A stretch of DNA of 64,000 bases from CAXBOO01 sp963977425 (lineage in GTDB: Bacteria; Bacteroidota; Bacteroidia; Flavobacteriales_D; Luteibaculaceae), in contig CAXBOO010000008.1 of assembly GCA_963977425.1 (NCBI GenBank), forward strand, positions 24,504 through 88,503, given 5' to 3'. The notes beneath the pieces are model-generated. The model was given only the letters and a program-made list of their open reading frames with translations, had not been told where the DNA came from and did not search any database. Positions 9,070 through 17,736 of the stretch are shown here, in pieces; positions within the stretch are counted from its first letter, which is position 1; the number at the start of each line of letters is the position of its first letter. Made by a program: the position numbers and the translations under genes.

Positions 9070-9599
9070 TAATAAGCTTTAATAATAAGCTGTATCCTTT
9101 CTTTTATGTCCATTATATTATCCAATGTATAATGGGCCCTGTTGTAATGCATCTCTCGCTTTAATAAATGCTCAGTAATAAACTGTTCTAATTCTTCTCC
9201 TTTCAACCCTGCTATTAAAGGTCTTATCGTTTTAGAGTTCTCTAATCTGTCCTTCAAAACTTTAGGACTGAATTTCAAGTACACCAAAAAAGTATCGGCT
9301 AAAAGATTATCAGCATTTTGCTTCAACTGCATTGCTCCTCCTCCAAGCGACAATACACATGGATGATCTTTTAAGGATAAAATTTCATTCAAATATTTCG
9401 ATTCAATTTCTCGGAAATAAGGTTCGCCTTTAGCCTTAAATATGGCTTCTATAGCTTGTCCTTCCTTATCTTCAATATAAGCGTCTAAATCAATGAATGG
9501 ATAGTCCAACTCTTTTGCAAGTTTTTTTCCCAAACTTGTTTTCCCTGATCCCATGTAACCGGTAAGTGCAATATGTCTCAAACTATTTACTTTAGCCAT
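9057..9599 (-). CDS. aroK: Shikimate kinase
   Basis: This 180-residue P-loop kinase phosphorylates shikimate with ATP in the chorismate pathway. Visible motifs are the Walker A loop GYMGSGKTSLGKKLA, the shikimate-binding DLDAYIEDKEG, the GEPYFREIE arginine, the VLSLGGGAM glycine-rich segment and the RPLI lid segment. Length and motif order are normal. Its ATG (complement of 9597-9599) is only 13 bases from the divergent ATG at 9613, so any promoter for either gene must lie partly inside the other coding region. Confidence 0.95.
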   Translation of the reverse strand: MAKVNSLRHIALTGYMGSGKTSLGKKLAKELDYPFIDLDAYIEDKEGQAIEAIFKAKGEPYFREIESKYLNEILSLKDHPCVLSLGGGAMQLKQNADNLLADTFLVYLKFSPKVLKDRLENSKTIRPLIAGLKGEELEQFITEHLLKREMHYNRAHYTLDNIMDIKERIQLIIKAYYQFK

Positions 9600-9612
9600 C
9601 TAAAGTAAGCCA

Positions 9613-10800
9613 ATGAATATAGTTGAGGTAAAAAGTCCTAAACATATCCAAGATTTTTTGGATCTACCAAATCTTATTTATAAAGACAACAAAGCCTACA
9701 TAAGGCCTTTGAATAAAGATATAGAGCATGTTTTTGATCAAAACAAAAACAAATATTTCCGACATGGCACATGTACACGTTGGGTAATGTATAAAGACAA
9801 TGTTTGTATCGGACGTGTTGCTGCCTTTGTAAATGATAAATACACTTCTCAGTACAAAGATGTTGGAGGCATGGGCTTTTTCGAGTGCATAGAAGATAAA
9901 GAAGCTGCATTTGCATTGTTCGATACAGCCAAGGCATGGCTTACAGAAAAAGGCATGAGGTACATGGATGGCCCAATCAACTTTCAAGAAAAAGATAAGT
10001 TTTGGGGCTTAACTACTACCAACTTTGAACAGTCGCCATATTATGGTCAAAATTACAATCCAGAATATTACGTAGCGTTTTACCGAGATTACGGTTTTCA
10101 GACATTCTATGAACAACTGATTTATTATCGTTTATTGAAAACACCTGTACAGGACAAATATTTAGCCAGAGCAGAAAGATTAGAACGCGACCCTAAGTTT
10201 AGTGTTCAACCTATAAGAAAAAGTCAACAAAAGAAATTCAGCGAAGATTTTAGAGAAATCTACAATGCTGCTTGGGGGAAACGTGAAGGCGATACTTTTA
10301 AGGGAATGTCTAGTCAACAGGCATTATCTATAATGAAGTCTTTGAAGCCAGTAATGGATGAACGACTAACTTACTTTGCTTATTACGATGGTAAACCAAT
10401 CGGTTTTTACATCTCGCTTCCAGAAGTCAATGAAATTTTCAAAAAATTCAACGGTAAATTTGGCCTAATCGAAAAACTGCGCTTTTTATGGCATCTAAAA
10501 ATTAAAGGTGTAAAAACTAGTTTTGGAGTAGCTTTTGGTGTATCACCTGAATTTCAAGGCAAAGGTGTAGAAGGCGCTTTGTTTAAAGTTTGTTCAGCGA
10601 ATTTGAATAGAGGAGAAAAACCAGTCTACGATGATGTCATCATAACATGGATTGGAGACTTCAATCCGAAGATGATTCGCATTATAGAATTCGTTGGAGG
10701 CAAGATTCATCAAAAAATGGAAACACTTAGAAAACCTTTTTCTGAGGGGGAAGTCATTGAGCGTCATAGTCTTGAGAAAATAAGGGACACAGAAGCATAA
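9613..10800 (+). CDS. GNAT-superfamily-like protein of unknown substrate (YghO-like)
   Basis: The protein has 395 residues. The N-terminal half carries FLDLPNLIYKDNKAYIRPL, found in a family of long acetyltransferase-like bacterial proteins, and FMGFFECI-type strands (here GGMGFFECIEDKEAAFALFD). The C-terminal half contains GVAFGVSPEFQGKGVEGALF, which resembles the acetyl-CoA-binding motif A (Q/R-x-x-G-x-G/A) of GNAT enzymes. The fold looks like a double GNAT. It may be an N-acyltransferase; the substrate cannot be inferred. It diverges from aroK and ends 82 bases before tRNA-Lys. Confidence 0.65.
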   Translation: MNIVEVKSPKHIQDFLDLPNLIYKDNKAYIRPLNKDIEHVFDQNKNKYFRHGTCTRWVMYKDNVCIGRVAAFVNDKYTSQYKDVGGMGFFECIEDKEAAFALFDTAKAWLTEKGMRYMDGPINFQEKDKFWGLTTTNFEQSPYYGQNYNPEYYVAFYRDYGFQTFYEQLIYYRLLKTPVQDKYLARAERLERDPKFSVQPIRKSQQKKFSEDFREIYNAAWGKREGDTFKGMSSQQALSIMKSLKPVMDERLTYFAYYDGKPIGFYISLPEVNEIFKKFNGKFGLIEKLRFLWHLKIKGVKTSFGVAFGVSPEFQGKGVEGALFKVCSANLNRGEKPVYDDVIITWIGDFNPKMIRIIEFVGGKIHQKMETLRKPFSEGEVIERHSLEKIRDTEA

Positions 10801-10818
10801 TTTTTTCTTAAAAATGGC

Positions 10819-10848
10819 TTGCGTGTTTAAAAGATATTTATACATTTG
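10819..10848 (+). promoter_or_regulatory. Bacteroidota-type promoter of tRNA-Lys
   Basis: A TTG (10819-10821) is followed after 19 bases by TACATTTG (10841-10848), a full match to the TTG-N19-TAnnTTTG consensus of the phylum's primary sigma factor. It lies 34 bases before the tRNA 5' end. Confidence 0.75.
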
Positions 10849-10882
10849 CACCACGATATCAGAAACGAAAACTGATTGACAT

Positions 10883-10955
10883 GATTCCGTAGCTCAGTTG
10901 GTAGAGCATCTCCCTTTTAAGGAGAGGGTCCTGGGTTCGAGCCCCAGCGGGATCA
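10883..10955 (+). tRNA. tRNA-Lys (anticodon TTT)
   Basis: A complete 73-nt cloverleaf can be folded by hand. The acceptor is GATTCCG/CGGGATC (one G-U pair) with discriminator A. The D arm is GCTC/GAGC, and the anticodon stem TCTCC/GGAGA closes the loop CTTTTAA with anticodon TTT at 10916-10918. The T arm is CTGGG/CCCAG with TTCGAGC. The CCA end is not encoded. A canonical promoter lies upstream and a terminator just downstream, so it is transcribed alone. Confidence 0.96.
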
Positions 10956-10964
10956 CTTTTTTTT

Positions 10965-11003
10965 ACCGCCTTTTTCTCAATTGAAATTGGCGGTTTTTTT
11001 TTG
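10965..11003 (+). terminator. Rho-independent terminator after tRNA-Lys
   Basis: ACCGCC (10965-10970) pairs with GGCGGT (10989-10994), with an A/T-rich loop that itself contains CAATTG, and is followed by a run of T to about 11003. It sits 9 bases after the tRNA. Confidence 0.75.
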
Positions 11004-11044
11004 TTCTATATTTTCATACCTTCCATTTTGTTTATTGAACAATC

Positions 11045-11557
11045 ATGAAAATCTCTGGTTTACTTCCGTATTTTTTTCTCATAATCTTGGCTGTATTCAC
11101 TTTTTATAGCCGAACTCAGCATTCCAAGCAAATCGATCGCTTAGAATCGAAAATTGAGACTTTAAATCAAAACAATACCATAACCCCAGAAGCCGACTTT
11201 GAATTGGCTACCGCTATGGGAAAACTTCAATATTTCGCTAATAAACTTTATTTCAGTTTGCAAAATGAAAACACTGAATTGATTGAGTTTTATACCCATG
11301 AATTAGAAGAAACCATGGAAGATATTGAAGCTGCTAACGTGATTGATGAAGGTGTCTCCATATCTGATAACATCGAAACTTACGGTTTAAAAGGATTAAG
11401 CAACTTTGAACGATTTATGGAACAAAGTCCAGAAAAGTTTGAAGACCATTACTCAAATCTGATCAATGCCTGCAATGCATGTCACATGGTATCAAAGCAT
11501 GGCTTTATAAATATTACCATCCCTACTCTACCGGTTGTAAGCAACCAGAAATTCTAA
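11045..11557 (+). CDS. Membrane-anchored single-haem CxxCH protein, cytochrome-c'-like helical bundle
   Basis: The protein has 170 residues. One N-terminal hydrophobic segment (residues about 5-21) is followed by a polar predicted coiled coil (KQIDRLESKIETLNQ), and then by helical stretches. The only cysteines are C143 and C146 in the covalent-haem motif CNACH, near the C-terminus. The helix-helix-helix-CxxCH order with a C-terminal haem site resembles cytochrome c', whose proteins bind NO, CO or O2. The resemblance is architectural, not from a database match. The anchor would place it on the periplasmic side of the inner membrane. It sits 4 bases before a YdeI-like gene and may share its transcript. 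Confidence 0.6.
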   Translation: MKISGLLPYFFLIILAVFTFYSRTQHSKQIDRLESKIETLNQNNTITPEADFELATAMGKLQYFANKLYFSLQNENTELIEFYTHELEETMEDIEAANVIDEGVSISDNIETYGLKGLSNFERFMEQSPEKFEDHYSNLINACNACHMVSKHGFINITIPTLPVVSNQKF

Positions 11558-11561
11558 AACC

Positions 11562-12083
11562 ATGGCATTGCAAATTGCCTATGCCACCGAATTAATTTCA
11601 TCGGATCATGTTCTGTGGCCAAATCAACTACCGGTACCCAATCATATTGCTGAAGAATTCAGAAAGGCCAATATTGCTCGAGTAAAATGCCAAGTAAAAA
11701 CGATTGAGTGGCAATGCAGCATTATTAAAGAAGTCGATTTTTATTACATCATGCTGAACCAACAGCGCATAAAATCCTTCTGTCTTAGTCCAGGAGAACC
11801 TGTAGAAGTAATTTTAACCGAAGACACTACTCAGTACGGTGCTGACATGCCCACAACGCTCATTTCAGAACTAGAACTGAATACGGAAGCCAAAACTTTC
11901 TTTGAAGCGCTTACACCAGGTAAAATCCGCACACTAATTCATCTTGTTGCCAAAGTGAAATCAATCGACGGTCAACAAAAAAAAGCTCGCGCAATTGTCC
12001 ATCATCTAATAGAATGGAACGGAAAACTAGACTTCAAAGCATTGAATGAAACCATCAAGTTGTACAACAAAGGATTGCTTTAA
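11562..12083 (+). CDS. DUF1905/YdeI (OmdA)-type protein
   Basis: The protein has 173 residues. The N-terminal half is a DUF1905-like beta barrel (VKCQVKTIEWQCSIIKE...YYIMLNQQRIKSFCL...PVEVILTED). The C-terminal half is the YdeI/OmpD-associated helical segment (LNTEAKTFFEALTPGKIRTL ... KKARAIVHHLIEW). E. coli YdeI/OmdA homologues are linked to stress and peptide resistance, but the molecular function is not established. It starts 4 bases after the CxxCH gene. Confidence 0.75.
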   Translation: MALQIAYATELISSDHVLWPNQLPVPNHIAEEFRKANIARVKCQVKTIEWQCSIIKEVDFYYIMLNQQRIKSFCLSPGEPVEVILTEDTTQYGADMPTTLISELELNTEAKTFFEALTPGKIRTLIHLVAKVKSIDGQQKKARAIVHHLIEWNGKLDFKALNETIKLYNKGLL

Positions 12084-12100
12084 AATTTTTAGGGCATAAA

Positions 12101-12126
12101 AAAAGCCCCGACGTATCGGAGCTTTT
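12101..12126. terminator. Bidirectional terminator between YdeI-like gene and the lipoprotein gene
   Basis: The stem AAAAGCCCCGA/TCGGAGCTTTT, with loop CGTA and a single mismatch, has A-runs on the left and T-runs on the right, and sits in the 70-base convergent gap. It can serve both flanking genes. Confidence 0.75.
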
Positions 12127-12153
12127 AATATTAATTGATTCGCTACTTCTAGC

Positions 12154-12990
12154 TTATCTTTTGAAAGTAAAAGTGATTTTACCTTTGTTTTCACCTGAAC
12201 CAATAGTTTTATCTACAGTAACAATTTTGATAGCTGCATAAGAGTTTCCACCACGCAATTTAGCGATGTATACATCACCAGCTGCAGGGTTAGAAATTGA
12301 AGTTGATCCTGGGATCAAAGAGTTGTAAGCCAAAGCAGTGTTGTTGTTGTTTGCAGTTGCATAGCTATAACCGAATGGAGCTTCTTTGAATTCAGTTCCA
12401 TTAGTTGATTCCCAGCTTCCTGTGAAAGTTTCACCACCAACATCTGTGTTTTTCATGTCTCTTACATCATCATTTTCTGCATCCCTAGAAAGTTCAACAC
12501 CAGCTACTAAATCAAATGAACCTTTGTCAGCACCATCAAAATGGTAAAATTGACCTTCAGCTTCTGTGAAAGGAACAACTTCAGCAACAGTAGTGATTTC
12601 TAAACTTCTAATACCCTCTACATCGTCTTTGTCAGTAAGTACAAAAGACCATTTTTCAACACCTGTACTATCTTGAGCATCAGCTTCGATAGAGAAAGGA
12701 CCGAAAGAAGAACCAGAGATGTTTGAATCTAAAACAACAATAACATCGTTATCATAAACGCGTTGAACTTTGATGTTTCTTAAGTTTTTACCTGAAACTT
12801 CGTTCTCACTACCAGATACTAAAAAGTTCAAAGTAGTACCTACAGTAACTTCTTTGTCGTTAGCGATGTTATCACCTGTACCATCTAAAAGTACTACTGG
12901 GCTTAAATCGTCTTGTGTTGAATCGTCTTCACATGAAGTGAAACCGAAAAGTGCAACCATCGCACTGAATGCAAATAATCTTAATTTCAT
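12154..12990 (-). CDS. Hypothetical exported lipoprotein
   Basis: This 278-residue protein has a type II signal peptide: MKLRLFAFSAM...FTSC, with the lipobox cysteine at residue 20 followed by EDDSTQDD. The acidic residues after the cysteine are not the usual surface-export signal (K/S-rich) described for Bacteroidota, so its final location is uncertain. The mature part is rich in Asp, Thr, Gly and Val and looks beta-sheet-rich (for example VSGSENEVSGKNLRNIKVQR, TAEAEGQFYHFDG-like strands). No cysteine is present after the lipobox. I do not recognise a domain. It is convergent with the YdeI-like gene and divergent from the SixA-like gene. Confidence 0.75.
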   Translation of the reverse strand: MKLRLFAFSAMVALFGFTSCEDDSTQDDLSPVVLLDGTGDNIANDKEVTVGTTLNFLVSGSENEVSGKNLRNIKVQRVYDNDVIVVLDSNISGSSFGPFSIEADAQDSTGVEKWSFVLTDKDDVEGIRSLEITTVAEVVPFTEAEGQFYHFDGADKGSFDLVAGVELSRDAENDDVRDMKNTDVGGETFTGSWESTNGTEFKEAPFGYSYATANNNNTALAYNSLIPGSTSISNPAAGDVYIAKLRGGNSYAAIKIVTVDKTIGSGENKGKITFTFKR

Positions 12991-13054
12991 AATTGATAAT
13001 TTGCCACAAAACTAATAATAGTTTGATTATAACGATCATTCAACTCCATTATAA

Positions 13055-13567
13055 ATGTTAAACCAAAAAACCATCATTCTACTACGCCATGCCAAATCCA
13101 GTTGGGCTAGCTCAGAACTAGACGATTACGACCGTCCATTAAATGAAAGAGGACTAAATGACACTGTAAAATGCGAAAAGCTATACAAAACACTTACTAA
13201 TAGTAAATGTCAAATTATAAGCAGTTCAGCCAAAAGAACTAAACAAACAGCTAAAAAAACTTGTCATTATTTTAATTGCTCTGAACAAGATATCGTTTGG
13301 ACAAAAGCTTTGTATTTAGCTAGCGCAAAAGAAATGTTGACCGTAATAAATCAACAACCCAACTTAGAAGATACACTTGTTGTTGTTGGGCACAATAATG
13401 GCATTTCCCGCTTAGCACAATTGTTAACCAACAGCAATGAGATTGCTCACATGCCTACTCTATCTGCCGTAAAAATTAATTTTGAAGCTGATAATTGGAA
13501 TGAAATATTTTTAGGTAATGGTGTTTTGGAATCGTTTTTCTATCCGAAAATGATTAAACCAACATAG
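13055..13567 (+). CDS. SixA-type histidine phosphatase family protein
   Basis: The protein has 170 residues. The RHG motif is at the N-terminus (IILLRHAKSSW), DRPLNERG follows, and the second catalytic histidine is in VVVGHNNGI. This is the short branch of the histidine phosphatase superfamily; SixA in E. coli dephosphorylates phosphohistidine in phosphorelay or PTS proteins. No partner histidine kinase is in the window, so the substrate is unknown. The last 14 bases overlap the convergent ilvE gene. Confidence 0.87.
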   Translation: MLNQKTIILLRHAKSSWASSELDDYDRPLNERGLNDTVKCEKLYKTLTNSKCQIISSSAKRTKQTAKKTCHYFNCSEQDIVWTKALYLASAKEMLTVINQQPNLEDTLVVVGHNNGISRLAQLLTNSNEIAHMPTLSAVKINFEADNWNEIFLGNGVLESFFYPKMIKPT

Positions 13568-14615
13568 TCCAAGTTGGGTAGTTGGTATTTTTCCCACTTT
13601 TTATATCTGATATGGTGTCCAGTATCAGTTTAGAATATTCATTATCCGTAATACTTACAGCTAAATCCTCTCCTCTAAAGTTAATCAATTCGATTGGAGC
13701 TATCGTTGCAGCTGTACCTGTTCCAAACGCTTCTTTTAAAGTACCGTTTTTCTGAGCTTCAACAACTTTAGCAACTTCTATTGGTCCTTCATGAACTGTA
13801 ATACCATTGTCTCTTGCAATTTGCACAGCACACTGACGAGTAACACTGTTCAATATGGTATCTGATGATGCCGGAGTATACAAATCGTCACCAATTCGGA
13901 ACATTACGTTCATCGTTCCAGATTCTTCTATGTATTTATGCTCTTTTGCATCTGTCCATAGCAATTGATCGTAACCTGCATTTTGGGCTAACCTCGCTGG
14001 ATACATACTTGCAGCGTAGTTACCAGCTGTTTTAGCGGCACCTGTACCACCAGAAGCAGCTCGAGTATAACTCTCTTCAACTTTTACCTTTACGGCACTT
14101 CCATAATAAGGACCTACTGGACAAGTAAATATTGAAAAAACATAGTTTTCAGAAGGTCGCAAGCCAATGAATGCATCTGAGGCAAACATAAATGGTCTGA
14201 TATACAATGAACCTCCAACCGTTTTTGGAACCCAATTTTTATCCAATGCAATTAATTCTTTAATGGCATTTAGAAATAAATCTTCTGGTATGGTGGGCAT
14301 ACACATACGTTCAGCAGATTCATTCATGCGTACAGCATTCATATCGGGTCTGAAAACTCGTATATTTCCGTCTACACCATATTCAGCCTTAATACCTTCA
14401 AAAATAGTTTGCCCATAATGAAGTGTACTGTTTGCTGGTGAAATGGTGAAATTTTGATACGGTTGAATTTTCCCTTTGCTCCATTTTCCATCTTCGAAAG
14501 TGGCTACAAACATGTGGTCTGAAAAGAGTTTACCAAACGGCAAATTGTCAAAGTCAACTTTGGCCAATTGTGATTCTTTCACCTTCTCAATATCAAATCC
14601 CACAGTACTAATCAT
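13554..14615 (-). CDS. ilvE: Branched-chain amino acid aminotransferase
   Basis: This 353-residue fold-type IV PLP enzyme carries out the last step of Leu, Ile and Val synthesis. Visible segments are LHYGQTIFEGIKA, RPDMNAVRMNESAERMCMP, the PLP-lysine region GGTGAAKTAGNYAASMYPA, the IEESGTMNVMF cofactor-glutamate segment, and EAFGTGTAATIAPI near the C-terminus. Length and motifs match the larger BCAT class. Its start is close to the divergent recQ gene. Confidence 0.95.
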   Translation of the reverse strand: MISTVGFDIEKVKESQLAKVDFDNLPFGKLFSDHMFVATFEDGKWSKGKIQPYQNFTISPANSTLHYGQTIFEGIKAEYGVDGNIRVFRPDMNAVRMNESAERMCMPTIPEDLFLNAIKELIALDKNWVPKTVGGSLYIRPFMFASDAFIGLRPSENYVFSIFTCPVGPYYGSAVKVKVEESYTRAASGGTGAAKTAGNYAASMYPARLAQNAGYDQLLWTDAKEHKYIEESGTMNVMFRIGDDLYTPASSDTILNSVTRQCAVQIARDNGITVHEGPIEVAKVVEAQKNGTLKEAFGTGTAATIAPIELINFRGEDLAVSITDNEYSKLILDTISDIKSGKNTNYPTWTMLV

Positions 14616-14668
14616 TAAACCTTAATTTGCCCACAAAATTAGAAATATATCGCATCAAGATAAAAACT

Positions 14669-16555
14669 GTGGACAAGAGCCTAAAAATTTTAACACAATA
14701 CTTTGGCCATAAGCAATTTAGACCCGGTCAAGAAATGGTTATAAATGCCATTATCGAGGGGAAAGATTGCTTAGCTATTATGCCCACAGGTGGTGGAAAA
14801 AGCATTTGTTACCAAGTTCCAGCACTTTTTCTTGAAGGTACTTGTTTGGTCATTTCGCCTCTTATTGCTTTGATGAATGACCAAACCGAATCCTTGTCCA
14901 AAAAGGAGATTCAGGTGGATAATTTAGGCGGGATTTCATCAAAAAAAGAAATCGAACGCCTGAGTAATAATTGGTTGAAATATCCACCAAAATTCATTTT
15001 CATAAGCCCAGAAAGACTCAATAATTATCTGATTTTAGAACGCCTAAAATTATTGAACATTAACTCTATTGTATTTGATGAAGCTCATTGTATATCTCAT
15101 TGGGGGCATCAGTTTAGGCCATATTACAGAAAAGTAAGCAGCATTAAAAAACATTGGCCCACTACCCCATTGCTAGCACTAACTGCTACGGCAACACCTT
15201 TTGTTCAGCAAGACATTATCGACACTTTAGCTTTAACTAAAGTTGTGGTACATCAAGGTGATTTTTTACGACCAAATTTAAGATTCACTTTACAAGAAAG
15301 CCAGGAAAAAAGTCAGTTGGTAAAGCACTGGTGCAAAAACACTTACGGCAGCAAAATAATATATTTACACCGCCGAAAACACACAGAAAACTTTGCCCAT
15401 TATCTAACAGGCGAAGGTGTATTATCGAAGCCTTTTCATGCTGGACTTACTTTCTCTGAGAAAGCAGCCAATTCTAATGCATGGATAAACAATAAAATCA
15501 ATACTATCTGTGCTACATCGGCCTTTGGAATGGGCATCGATAAACCCGATGTTAGGCTTGTACTAAATCCGTTTTTAAGCAACACCCCAGAAGATTTATA
15601 CCAAGAAGCCGGACGAGCTGGACGTGATGGAGAACCTGCGTTGGCATTGGCTTTTTACAACCAAAACGATGTTGAGACATTGAAAAAACAATTGGTAACT
15701 AATTTTCCTGGAAACAAAGAGTTGTTGCGACAGTACGAATTGCTTTACAACACCCTCCGCATAGCCTACAATGACGCTCCGGAAGAGGGTATGATTTACG
15801 ATATCGAACTTATAGCTGATCGCTACAACGATTCCGTCACCAATATTCATAAGTGCTTACAACTGATGGAAAAAGAAGGTATAGTAGTTTTGAATGAAAA
15901 CGGAAGGCCATTGGCTCAATGTCAAATATTGGTAGATACTCATAAACTACACGCCTACTGTGTTGCTCAGCCCCGCTATCAAAAGATACTAGAACTTCTC
16001 GTAAGAGCATACCCAGGCATAACGACAAACAAAAAATATATTCAAATAGAAATAATAGCCAACAAACTAAAAGCCACAGAGTCGCATATAGATGCTTTAT
16101 TAAAAGATTTACACCAACAAGAAATGGTGTTTTACCAAGAAAAAAGCAACAAACTATTACTGCACATTTTAGAAGGCCGTAAAAAACGAAATGAAAACAG
16201 TTTTAAGCTTACCAATAAGCTGAGACAAATAGCGGTTCAGCAATTTTCATTTTTTGAAGATTATATCTCGAACAAAACGACTTGCCGTCAACAGATGTTT
16301 GCGAACTATTTTGGTACTCACTCAGAAAACTGCTCGGTCTGTGATAATTGCTTAAGACGCGATAAAAAATATTTCCCCTCAGAAAACAACATCATTGAAT
16401 ACTGCTCTGAACCAAAAAACCAATGGCAAATGAGCGTGAAATTTCCTCCATATATATTGTATAAAACAGAATGTCTGCAACTCATAAACGAATTAATAGA
16501 GAAAAACAAACTGCAATACCGCGATGGAATGTACTTTAGCCAGCCAAACGCATAG
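14669..16555 (+). CDS. recQ: RecQ-family ATP-dependent DNA helicase
   Basis: This superfamily 2 3'-5' helicase acts in recombination and repair. I chose the GTG at 14669 (628 residues), which gives DKSLKILTQYFGHKQFRPGQ, the normal start for the family. A TTG at 14627 gives 14 more residues but coincides with a possible -7 promoter region. Helicase motifs: MPTGGGKSICYQVPA (Walker A), DEAHCISHWGHQFRP (DEAH plus aromatic loop), LTATAT, FGMGIDKPDVR, and YQEAGRAGRDG. The zinc site CRQQMFANYFG...CSVCDNC follows. The HRDC domain is absent and the C-terminus is short, as in many Bacteroidota RecQ paralogues. Confidence 0.92.
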   Translation: MDKSLKILTQYFGHKQFRPGQEMVINAIIEGKDCLAIMPTGGGKSICYQVPALFLEGTCLVISPLIALMNDQTESLSKKEIQVDNLGGISSKKEIERLSNNWLKYPPKFIFISPERLNNYLILERLKLLNINSIVFDEAHCISHWGHQFRPYYRKVSSIKKHWPTTPLLALTATATPFVQQDIIDTLALTKVVVHQGDFLRPNLRFTLQESQEKSQLVKHWCKNTYGSKIIYLHRRKHTENFAHYLTGEGVLSKPFHAGLTFSEKAANSNAWINNKINTICATSAFGMGIDKPDVRLVLNPFLSNTPEDLYQEAGRAGRDGEPALALAFYNQNDVETLKKQLVTNFPGNKELLRQYELLYNTLRIAYNDAPEEGMIYDIELIADRYNDSVTNIHKCLQLMEKEGIVVLNENGRPLAQCQILVDTHKLHAYCVAQPRYQKILELLVRAYPGITTNKKYIQIEIIANKLKATESHIDALLKDLHQQEMVFYQEKSNKLLLHILEGRKKRNENSFKLTNKLRQIAVQQFSFFEDYISNKTTCRQQMFANYFGTHSENCSVCDNCLRRDKKYFPSENNIIEYCSEPKNQWQMSVKFPPYILYKTECLQLINELIEKNKLQYRDGMYFSQPNA

Positions 16556-16560
16556 CTATT

Positions 16561-17736
16561 TTGTATCCTTTAATTGTTTTAAAACCAAAAAAAGAATTTT
16601 CTGTTCAACGATTTCACCCATGGGTATTCTCTGGGGCAATTGATTTAATTGACGACCAAATTAAAGATGGTGATTTTGTACAATTAGTGGATGCAAAACA
16701 CAATTTTTTAGGCTATGGTGTTTTTCAAGAGCGAGGCAGCATATCGGTTAGATTGATGTCTTTTGACAAAAACACCGTTCCTGACGCCGATTTTATACAG
16801 CAAAGATTATTCATTGCCTTTGCTCTGAGAGAACAACTCGGATTGATTAGCGAAAACAACACTATCTGCCGATTGGTGCATGGCGAAGGCGATGGTTTAC
16901 CTGGTCTAATCATCGATTTTTACCATCATCACTTTGTAATTCAAGCACACAGTACATACGCATACCAGCACTTAGAAGCTATAGCTTCGGCCATCCACAC
17001 TCATTTTGGAAAAGGCGTTAAAAGCATTTATTCAAAGTCTGAAGAAACCATGCACTCTGCAGAAGCAGTCGATGAATTTATTTTTGGGTCAGACCCAAGT
17101 TGTATTGCCCTTGAAAACGGCATAAAATATAATATAGATTGGATAACTGGTCAAAAAACAGGCTTCTTCATTGATCAACGAGAAAACAGATCATTGCTTA
17201 GATCTATGTCTGAGGGCAAAAGAGTTTTGAATACTTTTTCTTACTCAGGTGGTTTTAGTTTATCGGCTAGTTATGGCGGTGCCAGTGAAGTAGTTAGTTT
17301 AGATAGCAGCCAAAAAGCATTGGATTTAGCGGAAGAAAATTACGCCATCAATCAAGTTGGAGGCAAACACAAATGCATCAATGCCGATGCGCTTGATTAT
17401 GTAAAAAGTAGCGAAGCCAACGGATACGATATTGTTGTACTTGATCCACCTGCATTTGCAAAACACCAAAAAGCCAGACACAATGCTATACAAGCCTACA
17501 AACGACTGAATGTTAACGCTTTAAAAGGCATCAAACACAACGGTTATTTAATGACTTTTTCATGCAGTCAAGTCATCGATAAATATTTGTTTCAAAACAC
17601 CATCACTGCAGCCGCCATTGAAGCCAAGCGAAATGTGAAAATTTTGACGCAAATGCACCAACCCGCCTGTCACCCCATCAATATATTCCATCCAGAAGGA
17701 GAATATTTAAAAGGACTTTTATTACACGTATCGTAA
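16561..17736 (+). CDS. RlmI-like class I SAM-dependent rRNA methyltransferase (PUA plus Rossmann)
   Basis: This 391-residue protein starts at TTG; no in-frame ATG precedes the conserved region. The N-terminal PUA domain is IVLKPKKEFSVQRFHPWVFS, the same pattern as RlmI. EGDGLPGLIIDFY and the SAM domain VLNTFSYSGGFSLSASYGGA follow, with VVLDPPAFAKHQKARHNA and the TFSCSQVID motif containing the catalytic-region cysteine. RlmI makes m5C1962 in 23S rRNA; the same activity is likely here. It is 5 bases after recQ and its stop abuts the ATG of the MATE gene (TAAATG). Confidence 0.85.
   Translation: MYPLIVLKPKKEFSVQRFHPWVFSGAIDLIDDQIKDGDFVQLVDAKHNFLGYGVFQERGSISVRLMSFDKNTVPDADFIQQRLFIAFALREQLGLISENNTICRLVHGEGDGLPGLIIDFYHHHFVIQAHSTYAYQHLEAIASAIHTHFGKGVKSIYSKSEETMHSAEAVDEFIFGSDPSCIALENGIKYNIDWITGQKTGFFIDQRENRSLLRSMSEGKRVLNTFSYSGGFSLSASYGGASEVVSLDSSQKALDLAEENYAINQVGGKHKCINADALDYVKSSEANGYDIVVLDPPAFAKHQKARHNAIQAYKRLNVNALKGIKHNGYLMTFSCSQVIDKYLFQNTITAAAIEAKRNVKILTQMHQPACHPINIFHPEGEYLKGLLLHVS

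Noticed and set aside
14627..14668. Upstream TTG as the recQ start
   Set aside because: The extra 14 residues are not conserved in the family, and the sequence there resembles a -7 promoter box; the GTG at 14669 is preferred but not proven.
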